Assembly: GCF_002261225.1 (NCBI RefSeq)
Contig: NZ_NEVM01000001.1
Span: 1,178,001-1,242,000, forward strand
DNA: 64,000 bases
Source: Bordetella genomosp. 10
Lineage (GTDB): Bacteria > Pseudomonadota > Gammaproteobacteria > Burkholderiales > Burkholderiaceae_B
Reading direction: 5' to 3'
Shown here: piece by piece, positions 56,489 through 64,000 of the stretch
Layout: the number at the start of each line of letters is the position of its first letter
Numbering within the stretch: the first letter of the stretch is position 1
Position numbers and translations under genes: made by a program
Notes under the pieces: model-generated
What the model was told of the DNA's origin: nothing
Databases searched by the model: none
What the model saw: only the letters and a program-made list of their open reading frames with translations

Positions 56489-57724
56489 ATGTCCTCTGAA
56501 GTCGCGGGACCGGCCCGGTCGCCGTTGTACCTGTCCGCCCCCGGCATGCCGCCCCTCCATGAGGCATTCGACCGGTGGCTGGGCGGGCTGGGGAGCGATG
56601 CCGGAGCGCACTATCCCCAGCTTCGGGACGAGGACGCGCTGTACAACGCCAATGGGGCGCCCGTTCTTCCCAAGGACTATGTCCATTCGGAAGACGCCCG
56701 GTGGGGACGGGTGGACCTCCAGGTCCTGCTGGCGGCCATCGACAAGCTGAAGGCGACGACCGCCCTCGAGCAGATGGACGGCGCCGCGAAGAGCCTGAAA
56801 GGCAGGATCAACGCCAATGAGACCTTGCGGAACACGGCGGACGCGAAGCGCAAGGAGGAACGCGAACGTCGCGCGCATGCCAGGAAGACGAACCTGGTCG
56901 GACGGGTCTTCGGGCTCGCCGCGCAGATCGTCACGACGATAGGCTTCGGAATTGCCCTGGCCGCGTCGGTGGTGTCGGGCGCCGGTCTTCTGGCGTCTCC
57001 TTTCCTGCTGGCCATGTTCACCGCGTCGGCCATGGGCGTGGCCGAGAAAAGCATACAACTGGCCGGGAACGAGAATTTCTCGCTGACCGGCACGCTTTGC
57101 GCGGCGGTGACGGCGGGCCTCAAGACCTTGGACGTGGACGATGAGCTGGCGGAAAAGCTGGGCAACGTCATCGGTTCGGCCATCATGGTGGCAACGGCCG
57201 CGGGCTTGATCAACGATCCTTCGGCGGCCGGACGCCTGTGGGCCCATGCCTTGGCGCTCGTGGGCGTGCCCAAGGCCACCGCGGAAGCGATAGGAATGGT
57301 CGCGACGGTCGCAGCCACGGCGGGCGTCGTCGCCTTTTCGTTCTGCAGCGCGGCTGGCGCCGCGGACGCAACGGCCATATGGAGCAAGACGATTGCCAGG
57401 CTCGGCGGCAGCCTGAAGTTCCAGAGCGTCGGCGTGGGGGCGGATGTCCTGGCGAGCATCGTCAACGGAGTGGCCGCCGCGGGGGAAGGGGCGACCAGCC
57501 TCTGGGCGACCTGGGACACCTACGAGGCGGATAAAAGCGGCACGGAATGCTACCGGCTCCAGAACCAGATCAAGATCGCGAATAGCTGGAATTCCATGGA
57601 GGCCGAGAACCTGACCCGCGTGGTCAGGAGCTACAACGAATGGCGCGAGACCGACGTCCAACTGGGACGCTTGCCGGCCGAGGCGTTGGCGCGCGCGACC
57701 GCGTCCATCGGAAGCTATGCATAA
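56489..57724 (+). CDS. sctE: T3SS pore-forming translocator (SctE/BopB-like)
   Basis: 411 residues. A coiled coil (about 80-132) leads to a long hydrophobic region with membrane segments near 137-165 and 168-185, and further Ala/Gly-rich segments near 225-245 and 270-297. This is the layout of the major translocator (YopB/EspD/BopB), which inserts in the host membrane. The polar C-terminal 100 residues (CYRLQNQIKIANSWNSMEAENL) probably bind its partner. AGGAGCAG lies before the ATG. Confidence 0.72.
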   Translation: MSSEVAGPARSPLYLSAPGMPPLHEAFDRWLGGLGSDAGAHYPQLRDEDALYNANGAPVLPKDYVHSEDARWGRVDLQVLLAAIDKLKATTALEQMDGAAKSLKGRINANETLRNTADAKRKEERERRAHARKTNLVGRVFGLAAQIVTTIGFGIALAASVVSGAGLLASPFLLAMFTASAMGVAEKSIQLAGNENFSLTGTLCAAVTAGLKTLDVDDELAEKLGNVIGSAIMVATAAGLINDPSAAGRLWAHALALVGVPKATAEAIGMVATVAATAGVVAFSFCSAAGAADATAIWSKTIARLGGSLKFQSVGVGADVLASIVNGVAAAGEGATSLWATWDTYEADKSGTECYRLQNQIKIANSWNSMEAENLTRVVRSYNEWRETDVQLGRLPAEALARATASIGSYA

Positions 57725-57757
57725 CGTGTTTTTCCCCGTTCTACCCGGAAACCGATC

Positions 57758-58396
57758 ATGAGCGCCCAGGCATTCTCCAGCGCTTCCATACCGCGAATCA
57801 CGCTGATGGACGCCGGGCAAGACGGCGCTGCGGCGTTGACAGCCCCGACGTTGCGGCCGCGGCGGCTCGACGGCGTGGACGATGCGGCCGTTCAACGCTT
57901 CTCCGACATCATGAACGCGGCAGCGCCGGCGGGCAGCGCCATGCCGGCGGCGGGCGTCGCGACGGTCGAGCAGGCATCCGAGGCCGGGGTGTCCTCCCTG
58001 TTCCATCGCGCCGCCGCGCGGCATGTGGCAATGGGCGTTCAACCCGCCAGGAATTCGGGCGCCGTCACGCAACGCTTTATCGATACGATGAATTCCGCCG
58101 CCGCAATCGAGCGCGGCGCGGCGGAGGCCGAATCCGGCATGGCTGTGGGTGCGGCCGCCGGCGAGGCCGGTCCAGGCGGCGTCAAGGCCGGTCTATCTTC
58201 GTTGTTCGGAAAGATATCGGCCATGCATGCGGATCTGGAAAAGCGTTTCATGGATCCCGCGTCCTACACGAGCGCCGCGCGCATGATCGGCCTGCAGCGC
58301 ATGACCGGCATGTATTCCATCTACTTCGAGACGGTCTCCAAATCCGTGTTCAAGGTGGTGCGCGACGCGGATGCCTTCATGAAGAGTAATGCCTGA
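57758..58396 (+). CDS. sctI: SctI inner rod protein
   Basis: 212 residues, longer than the common 100-150. The N-terminal DAAVQRFSDIMNAAA appears twice with variation (VTQRFIDTMNSAAA), as in SctI relatives. The C-terminal block FMDPASYTSAARMIGLQRMTG followed by SIYFETVSKSVFKVVRDADAFMKS fits the conserved rod helix. It forms the periplasmic rod that joins needle to export gate. Its position directly before sctJ is the standard one (bscI-bscJ). The stop overlaps the sctJ start (TGATG). Confidence 0.75.
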   Translation: MSAQAFSSASIPRITLMDAGQDGAAALTAPTLRPRRLDGVDDAAVQRFSDIMNAAAPAGSAMPAAGVATVEQASEAGVSSLFHRAAARHVAMGVQPARNSGAVTQRFIDTMNSAAAIERGAAEAESGMAVGAAAGEAGPGGVKAGLSSLFGKISAMHADLEKRFMDPASYTSAARMIGLQRMTGMYSIYFETVSKSVFKVVRDADAFMKSNA

Positions 58397-59313
58397 TGTT
58401 CCGGTGGCTGATGCTTCTTCTTCGCACGGATTGCCGCCGGCGGCGCGTCGGTCCGCCAAGCCGGGCGCGATGGCTGCCGCTGCTATTCGTTTGCCTGGCG
58501 TCGCTGGCGGCCTGTGGATCGGACGTCAACATCCTGACCCTGACCAGCGAAGGCGATGCGAACGAGGTGATGTCCGCATTGTTGAACAAGCGCATCGTGC
58601 CGTCGCGCACCCCCACCAAGGCGGGTATCGTGATCGCGGTTCCGAGCGCGTTCGTGGGCAGCGCGCTGGAGGTGTTGCGGCAAGCCGGCCTGCCGCGCGA
58701 GCGCTTCGAGGGCTTGGGCCAGACTTTTCAAAAAGAAGGGATGATTTCGTCGCCGGTGGAAGAGCGCGCGCTCTACATTCATGCCTTGTCGCAGGAACTG
58801 GCGAACACGCTGTCCAGGATAGATGGCGTGGTCGTGGCGCGCGTGCACGTGGTGTTGCCCGAGCCCCCGGGCGTGGACCGCGTGGCGACGCCCGCCAAGG
58901 CCGGCGTGTTCATCAAGTATCACGCCGACCAGCCGCTGGATGCGGTGCTTCCCCAGCTCCGTAGCCTGGTGACGCATGCGATTCCGGGGCTGAGCGCCGA
59001 GAACGTGTCCATCGCCCTCGTGCCCGCGGCGGCGGGGGAGGATGCGGCGGGGCAGGCCCAAGGGAAGGATGTATCGGGCGTGACGGTAGCGCCCGGGTCG
59101 GTGGCGAAGATGGAATTCGTCGTCGTGGGATTGATGCTCGTGGCCGTGGCGTCCATCGCCGTCGGCGGCATGGTCTGGTGGCGCGCCGCGCGGCGCATGC
59201 GCAAGTCCGGCGAGTCCGGTCCCTTCGGCAAGTCCGGCGAGTCCGGCAAGGGTGTGGACGCCGCGAGGCCTGCGTCGGCTCCAGGCAATCAGGCAGAGGT
59301 GCCAGGCCCATGA
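58396..59313 (+). CDS. sctJ: SctJ inner-membrane ring lipoprotein
   Basis: 305 residues of the YscJ/FliF family. The lipobox LAAC gives lipid-modified Cys40; the signal region is unusually long. The ring-building motif is clear: VNILTLTSEGDANEVMSALL, then SLGQ-like GQTFQKEGMISSPVEERALYIHALSQELANTLSRIDGV. A C-terminal membrane helix (about 239-265) follows. The tail repeats GKSGESG. With SctD it forms the inner ring. Confidence 0.95.
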   Translation: MFRWLMLLLRTDCRRRRVGPPSRARWLPLLFVCLASLAACGSDVNILTLTSEGDANEVMSALLNKRIVPSRTPTKAGIVIAVPSAFVGSALEVLRQAGLPRERFEGLGQTFQKEGMISSPVEERALYIHALSQELANTLSRIDGVVVARVHVVLPEPPGVDRVATPAKAGVFIKYHADQPLDAVLPQLRSLVTHAIPGLSAENVSIALVPAAAGEDAAGQAQGKDVSGVTVAPGSVAKMEFVVVGLMLVAVASIAVGGMVWWRAARRMRKSGESGPFGKSGESGKGVDAARPASAPGNQAEVPGP

Positions 59314-59948
59314 ACGCGCCGCCGTCATATCGCCAGGCCTTCGATCCGGATTGGTGGCAGTTCAACATGCTGCCCAGCAAGACCTTGCATCCCAGCCATT
59401 GGCGCACTTACCCGCCGGGTCCCGCGTTGGCGGCGATTCAGGCCGGTCCGGGTCACGCGGAGGCGTGGCATCGGCATTGGTCGCGGCACATCCTGCGTAG
59501 CCTGGGGTTGTGGGAGCGGCCGGCCTCGCTGGAGGCGGCCGCCGCGGGATGGCTGGTCTTCTACGGCGCGTCCGAGCTCGAGCTGCTGGCGCGGCGCATG
59601 GGCGCCGTGCTGTGCGCGCCGCGCCTGCGCCGTTGCGTCTCGGGCGCGTTCGTGCGGGAGTTGGCGGCGACCCTGGGCGAGGACCTCTATGCCCTGACGC
59701 TGTTGGAGGCGGCTCCGCCGCATGCCGGCCTGGAGGGAGAGGCATTCGGCACTCCTGCGGCCGCCGTCGAACGGATCGACGCGATGGGTTGGGGAGCGCT
59801 GCGCCTGGCGCTGGATGGCGAGGACGACGCGCTGCGCCTGCGGATGGCCTTGCGGCTGCCGGCGGATGCGGCGGCGCCGGACGGCTTGCCGGTGTCCGAG
59901 GCGCTGGGCTTGGCCAAGGCGTTGGCCGCGCGGGAGATTCCGGCATGA
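59310..59948 (+). CDS. sctK: SctK sorting-platform protein
   Basis: 212 residues. The N-terminus FDPDWWQFNMLPSKTLHPSHW fits the YscK pattern of aromatic residues, and the middle has LLARRMGAVLCAPRLRRCVSGAFVRELAATLGEDLY. SctK links the cytoplasmic sorting platform (SctQ, SctL, SctN) to the SctD ring. Start and stop overlap with sctJ and sctL (ATGA at both ends). This family is poorly conserved, so position is part of the evidence. Confidence 0.85.
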   Translation: MNAPPSYRQAFDPDWWQFNMLPSKTLHPSHWRTYPPGPALAAIQAGPGHAEAWHRHWSRHILRSLGLWERPASLEAAAAGWLVFYGASELELLARRMGAVLCAPRLRRCVSGAFVRELAATLGEDLYALTLLEAAPPHAGLEGEAFGTPAAAVERIDAMGWGALRLALDGEDDALRLRMALRLPADAAAPDGLPVSEALGLAKALAAREIPA

Positions 59949-60610
59949 GATTTCGCGTCATCGGCGAGTCGGCGATCCAGGCGCTGGGCGCCGCGCGGAT
60001 CGCGGCCGACGGCAAGGTCGTGCGCGGCGCCGACCATGCGCGGTGGGTGCGGGCGGAAAACATCCTGCGCGAGGCCCGCGCCCAGGCCAGGGTCATACGC
60101 GACCACGCGCGGCGCGATCACGCGGCCGAACGCGCGCGCGGCTATCGGGAAGGCTTGCAGGAAGCGCGCGTCGCCCAGGTATCGGCGATCGAGGACACCT
60201 TGCGGCGCGCGCGGGAGTATCTGGACGGCGTCGAGACGGAGATGGTAGAGCTGGTGATGGACTGCGTGCGCGAAGTCATCGGCGAACTGGATGGGCGCGA
60301 GCGCATCGTGCGCATCGTGCGCGGCGCGCTGGCGCGGGCGCGCCGTCAAAAGCAGGCGGTGGTGTGCCTGCATGCCGAGGACGTCGCGGCGGTGCAGGCC
60401 TGGCGCGACGACTTGCTGGCCGAATTCCCTTGCATCGAGGACCTGGACATCGAGGCGAGCGCACGAGTGCCGCGAGGCGCCTGCCGGATCGAGACCGATA
60501 TCGGCGTGATCGAGGCCGGCGTGGACGAACAACTGGCCGCATTGGCGCAGGCCCTGCGCCTGAGTGTCGCGCCGGAAAAAGCCGGCGGAGAGCGCGATGG
60601 CCAGTCTTGA
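59945..60610 (+). CDS. sctL: SctL ATPase stator/regulator
   Basis: 221 residues of the FliH/YscL/HrpE family. A charged helix (about 40-90, rich in Arg and Ala) is followed by the C-terminal globular part [16 protein letters not shown] and [26 protein letters not shown], with the family's CxIET-type motif. It dimerises and binds SctN and SctQ. The 3' end overlaps sctN by 14 bases. Confidence 0.92.
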   Translation: MRFRVIGESAIQALGAARIAADGKVVRGADHARWVRAENILREARAQARVIRDHARRDHAAERARGYREGLQEARVAQVSAIEDTLRRAREYLDGVETEMVELVMDCVREVIGELDGRERIVRIVRGALARARRQKQAVVCLHAEDVAAVQAWRDDLLAEFPCIEDLDIEASARVPRGACRIETDIGVIEAGVDEQLAALAQALRLSVAPEKAGGERDGQS

Positions 60611-61940
60611 AACCCTCCTGCCCCGGCTGCGCGTGGCCCTGGGCGAGGCCAGGACCGTGCGCATCACCGGCCGCGTGACGGAGTCGGTCGGCACCATCAT
60701 CCGGGCCGCGGTGGCCCAGGCCCGGGTCGGCGAGCTATGTGAATTGCGCAATCCGGAGGACGGCACGACCGTGCTTGCCGAGGTCGTGGGATTCGCCGCC
60801 GGCGTGGCGGTGCTGACCCCGTTGGGCGATATGTGCGGCATTGCGCCGACCACCGAAGTGATTCCGTCCGGCAAGGCCATGACGGTGCCCGTGGGCCTGG
60901 CGCTGATGGGCCGCGTGCTGGACGGCCTGGGCCGGCCGCTGGACGAAGCGACGCGCGGTCCGCTGGTCACGACGGGCGTGTATCCGGTGCAGGCGGACGC
61001 GCCGCATCCGTTGTCGCGCGATGTGATCCGTCGGCCGTTGCCGCTGGGGGTGCGCGTGCTGGACGGCCTGTTGACCTGCGGGGAAGGACAGCGGCTGGGC
61101 ATCTTCGCCGCCGCGGGGGGCGGAAAGTCCACCTTGATGCGCATGCTCGTCAAGGGCGCGCGGGTGGACGTCAACGTCATCGCGCTGATCGGTGAGCGGG
61201 GACGCGAGGTCGGCGAGTTCCTGCAGGACGAATTGGGGCCGGAAATGCTCGAGAGCAGCGTCGTCGTGTGCGCGACGGGAGACAAGCCGCCCATGGAGCG
61301 AAGCAAGGCCGCCTTCGTGGCGACGGCCATCGCCGAGTATTTCCGCGACCAGGGCAAGCGCGTGCTGTTCCTGATGGATTCGGTGACCCGCTTTGCGCGC
61401 GCCCAGCGGGAAATCGGCCTGGCGGCGGGCGAGCCGCCCACGCGCCGCGGTTTTCCGCCGTCGGTGTTCGCCAGCCTGCCGCGCCTGCTGGAGCGGGCCG
61501 GGAATAACGGCAGGGGATCCATCACGGCGTTCTACACCGTATTGGTCGAGGGGGACGACATGAGCGAGCCGGTCGCCGACGAGGTGCGGTCCATCCTGGA
61601 CGGGCACATCGTGCTGTCGCGCAAGCTCGGTGCCGCCAACCACTATCCGGCGGTCGATGTGCTTGCCTCGACGAGCCGGGTGATGGGGCGCGTGGTGGGA
61701 GAAGGGCACAGGAGGGCCGCCGGCCGGGTGCACGAGCTGATGGCGCGCTACCAGGACGTCGAGCTGCTGCTGCGCATGGGCGAATACACGCCTGGCGCCG
61801 ATCCGGACACCGACGAGGCCATCGCGAAGATGCCCGCGATCCATGCGTTCCTGCGCCAGCGGGCAGCGGAGTCCTACGCATATGGGGATACGGTCGCGCA
61901 ATTGGAACAACTGGCGTTCGGCCGGATGTCCGCGCGGTGA
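60597..61940 (+). CDS. sctN: SctN T3SS ATPase
   Basis: 447 residues. It is F1-beta-like with Walker A AAGGGKST (172-179), the ERGREVGEF segment, Walker B LFLMDS, and the T3SS/flagellar signature [22 protein letters not shown]. It strips chaperones and feeds substrates to the export gate. I chose ATG at 60597, preceded by GGAG, because the family starts shortly before the first beta strand; in-frame codons upstream belong to sctL's region. Confidence 0.98.
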   Translation: MASLETLLPRLRVALGEARTVRITGRVTESVGTIIRAAVAQARVGELCELRNPEDGTTVLAEVVGFAAGVAVLTPLGDMCGIAPTTEVIPSGKAMTVPVGLALMGRVLDGLGRPLDEATRGPLVTTGVYPVQADAPHPLSRDVIRRPLPLGVRVLDGLLTCGEGQRLGIFAAAGGGKSTLMRMLVKGARVDVNVIALIGERGREVGEFLQDELGPEMLESSVVVCATGDKPPMERSKAAFVATAIAEYFRDQGKRVLFLMDSVTRFARAQREIGLAAGEPPTRRGFPPSVFASLPRLLERAGNNGRGSITAFYTVLVEGDDMSEPVADEVRSILDGHIVLSRKLGAANHYPAVDVLASTSRVMGRVVGEGHRRAAGRVHELMARYQDVELLLRMGEYTPGADPDTDEAIAKMPAIHAFLRQRAAESYAYGDTVAQLEQLAFGRMSAR

Positions 61941-61955
61941 GGAAGAGGACGAGCC

Positions 61956-62429
61956 ATGGCCTTGTTGAAATGCTTGCTGGCGCTGCGGGAAATGCGGGAA
62001 ACGCGCGACGCGCAATCGCTGCGCCGCGCCCGGGACGCGCGCGCGCAAGCCGATGCGGCTGTGACGAGGGCGGAGCGGGCGCTTGAGCAAGGATTGATGG
62101 AGACCCGGCGCCAGGAGGATGCCTTGTTCGATGGCATGCGGGGCGCCCTCTGGCCGCTATCGACCGTGCAAGGGATGCACGGCAGGCTCGAGGCATTGCG
62201 GCAGGGGGCCGAGACGCTGCGCGACGGCGTGGCCGAGGCCGAGGCGCAGCGCACGCAGAGCCAGGCGCGGCTGGAGACGGCGCAGGCGGTGCATCGACGC
62301 AGCCGGAAACAGGCCGACAAGGCCAGTGAAGTACATGCCGCGCATGAGCGCGAAGCGCGCCTGCTGAGCGAGCGCAAGGAAGATATGGAAATGGAAGAAG
62401 TCGCTGCATCGCGGAGGCCGGTTGCATGA
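61956..62429 (+). CDS. sctO: SctO stalk/coiled-coil protein
   Basis: 157 residues, almost all coiled coil (SLRRARDARAQADAAVTRAERALEQ split over 22-46; ETAQAVHRRSRKQADKASEVHAAHE near 105-130), the YscO/FliJ layout. It acts as the central stalk between the SctN hexamer and SctV. GAGGAAGAGGA precedes the ATG. The stop overlaps sctP. Confidence 0.88.
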   Translation: MALLKCLLALREMRETRDAQSLRRARDARAQADAAVTRAERALEQGLMETRRQEDALFDGMRGALWPLSTVQGMHGRLEALRQGAETLRDGVAEAEAQRTQSQARLETAQAVHRRSRKQADKASEVHAAHEREARLLSERKEDMEMEEVAASRRPVA

Positions 62430-63376
62430 TTACGACAGGGAATTCGGCGATGACGGACGCGCAATCGGGCGTGTGGGGCACGCAGTCGGGCGTGTCCGCG
62501 GGGCAAGGCCCTCGGCCAGCGCCTGCGATACCGAAGATTGCCGGAAACGATCGTGCTCGCGGCATTGCTGCCAGTGCGTCGGAGAAACCGGTCGCCGGAC
62601 GCCGGAAGCCCAGGGAAGCAGCAGGCGATGAGCGGCTGAGGCAGACGCACGACCCTTCGATGCAGAGGGTGCTGGCGCAAGCCGATCTGCGTTCCGGGCG
62701 CCGAGACGATTTCGATTACGCCGCGGGCGTTTTTGCCTCGCACTACCTGGAGCGGGACGGCGTCCTCCCGGCGATGGATGAAGGTTCGACCGGCAATCCA
62801 GGCCTGGGCGACACGGGTTGTGCGGGCGATGCCTGGGATGCGGGTGATTCCGGGAGGGGCGGCGATGTCGGTGCTACCGGGGGGGTTGGGGATTTCGAGG
62901 ATGTCGGTGGCGCCGACGATGCGGGTGATACAGGCGGCATGGGCATCGCGTCATCGTCGCCGCGCGATACGCATTCCGATGTACATACAGCGCATGTCGC
63001 GCGTCCCGGGCCGCCGCTCGCCGCCATGCTGGGCGCCGACATCATCGGCATGCTGGCCGTTATCCACAGGGACGGCAGGCGCGCGGTCAGTATGGCGTTG
63101 CGGCACGCCAGGCTGCCGAGGACGTCGGTCACGATCGAGCAGCTTGCCGGGCGCCTTCGGGTCACCTTCGAAAGCGGCGACGCGACGGCGATAGACCTGC
63201 TGGGCAGGGAGATCCCTCGCCTGGCCGCGGATCTGGCGCTGCGCCGGAAATGCGATTGCAGCGTCCTGGTGAATACTGCGCCGCCCCGGTCGGAGACGCG
63301 GCACCGCTCGGACGCGGACGGTCCCAAGCCCTGGTTCGAGACGGGGGGAGCGGCTGCCCGGCCGCTGCCGGCATGA
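62426..63376 (+). CDS. sctP: SctP needle-length regulator (YscP/FliK-type), divergent
   Basis: 316 residues. Identity comes mainly from position between sctO and sctQ. The C-terminal part (about 210-290: MLAVIHRDGRRAVSMALRHA, VTIEQLAGRLRVTFESGD) has the alternating pattern of a substrate-switch domain. The middle (about 120-175) is a Gly/Asp/Ala low-complexity stretch (GDTG, DAGD, GGADDAGDTGG) probably acting as a variable-length ruler region. The start overlaps the sctO stop. Confidence 0.78.
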   Translation: MITTGNSAMTDAQSGVWGTQSGVSAGQGPRPAPAIPKIAGNDRARGIAASASEKPVAGRRKPREAAGDERLRQTHDPSMQRVLAQADLRSGRRDDFDYAAGVFASHYLERDGVLPAMDEGSTGNPGLGDTGCAGDAWDAGDSGRGGDVGATGGVGDFEDVGGADDAGDTGGMGIASSSPRDTHSDVHTAHVARPGPPLAAMLGADIIGMLAVIHRDGRRAVSMALRHARLPRTSVTIEQLAGRLRVTFESGDATAIDLLGREIPRLAADLALRRKCDCSVLVNTAPPRSETRHRSDADGPKPWFETGGAAARPLPA

Positions 63377-64000
63377 GCGGCGTTGCACCTGTCGTCAGGC
63401 CCTGTGTGCTGCCCCGCATCGCCGGGGACTGCGTCCACGCGCTCAACGCATTGGCGTGCCACGGCGTCCAGTTGGACTGGCTGGACGCGGATGGACGGGG
63501 CGGATGCTGGCGCGTGGCCATGGACCCGCCGCGAGCGCGGGACGCGGCGGGGGCTCCTGTCCCGGCGCAGGACGCTGACGCGTGTGACGGCTTGGAGCAG
63601 CGCGAAGAGGTGTGCGATGGTTTGGTGCAGAGCACTGAAGCATGCGACAGCTTGGCGTTGTGGCTGCGCACGGACGGCGCCAGCCTGCGCTTGACTGTCC
63701 CACATGCGGCGCTCGCGGCGTGGCTCGCAGCCGTCTTTCCCGGCGTGGGCCGCGTCGATCTGCATGGGTGGGTGTTGGACGCGGCGGTCGAATGCCTGTT
63801 CGATTTCCTCGGGCCGCGCTTGATGGCGCTGGGTTTGCCCGCGGACTGCCGGTTTTGCCGGGAGCCTGTCCAGACGCCGGCCTCCGCCGATCTGGCCTGG
63901 CAGGGTAGGTTGCGCGTGGCGGCGCCGGAGACGGGGGAGACGTGGACGCTGCCCCTGGAGGCTGACGACGGCGGCTTGTCGCTGCTTGCGTGCTGCCTGT
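63373..64000 (+). CDS. sctQ: SctQ C-ring component, 5' part only
   Basis: The first 209 codons are in the window and the frame is open to the edge. The start overlaps the sctP stop (ATGA). The N-terminal region (VVRPCVLPRIAGDCVHALNAL) fits the SctQ N-terminus. Residues about 75-102 hold an imperfect repeat built on CDGL/CDSL. The rest, LDAAVECLFDFLGPRLMALGLP, matches the SctQ pattern before the SPOA domain, which would lie to the right. SctQ builds the cytoplasmic pods of the sorting platform. Confidence 0.85.
   Translation, partial: MSGVAPVVRPCVLPRIAGDCVHALNALACHGVQLDWLDADGRGGCWRVAMDPPRARDAAGAPVPAQDADACDGLEQREEVCDGLVQSTEACDSLALWLRTDGASLRLTVPHAALAAWLAAVFPGVGRVDLHGWVLDAAVECLFDFLGPRLMALGLPADCRFCREPVQTPASADLAWQGRLRVAAPETGETWTLPLEADDGGLSLLACCL

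Overview
The window is a high-G+C chromosomal segment from a betaproteobacterium, most likely of the Alcaligenaceae (Bordetella/Achromobacter type). This rests on the late division and cell-wall cluster (ftsW-murG-murC-ddl-ftsQ-ftsA-ftsZ-lpxC) followed by dciA, an M23 peptidase gene and secA, on a PagP homologue, and on short palindromic intergenic elements (about 38 bp core, C/G-rich) of a kind I recall from these genera. No plasmid, phage or transposase gene was recognised.

Region 1 (1-13.6 kb) is the division/peptidoglycan cluster on the + strand. ftsW (3' end only), murG, murC and ddlB are packed with start/stop overlaps, followed by ftsQ and ftsA. A 555-bp spacer with palindromic repeats and a G/T-rich repeat tract precedes ftsZ. 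lpxC has its own promoter and terminator. dciA is on the opposite strand, facing away from an M23 endopeptidase gene and secA.

Region 2 (13.6-34.2 kb) is housekeeping and accessory metabolism: a glyoxalase-like protein, a biotin-sulfoxide-reductase-type molybdoenzyme, ChaC, PagP, MgtE with a YciA thioesterase, a YeiH-type exporter with a divergent LysR regulator, an M20 amidohydrolase, FadD, SuhB, bifunctional MnmC, a divergent GH31 protein, the metNIQ methionine importer and a tRNA-Lys(UUU) gene with a clear promoter and terminator.

Region 3 (34.2-37.1 kb), just after the tRNA, is visibly different. It has lower G+C, a small lipoprotein gene, a membrane-protein gene apparently frameshifted at a G run, a methyltransferase pseudogene with two in-frame stops, and a probable small RNA ending in a strong UUCG terminator. 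It looks like a decayed insertion next to a tRNA.

Region 4 (37.1-64 kb, continuing past the right edge) starts with a DUF883-like small protein and a DUF1275 membrane protein, then becomes a type III secretion (T3SS) locus of the Ysc/Bsc superfamily. A regulatory and effector-candidate block holds a large unknown protein, a BTAD + cyclase-like + ATPase regulator, a class I chaperone, two unrecognised proteins and three orphan response regulators. It is followed by two divergent operons. The minus-strand operon is sctX-sctY-sctV-sctD-sctF. The plus-strand operon is filament/tip protein, TPR chaperone, two translocators, then sctI-J-K-L-N-O-P-Q. The basal body, ATPase complex, needle, rod and translocon are therefore here; sctR/S/T/U, sctC and the gatekeeper sctW are not seen and may lie to the right. 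The chaperone plus two unrecognised genes, and the unusual regulator before them, are the most interesting unexplained parts.
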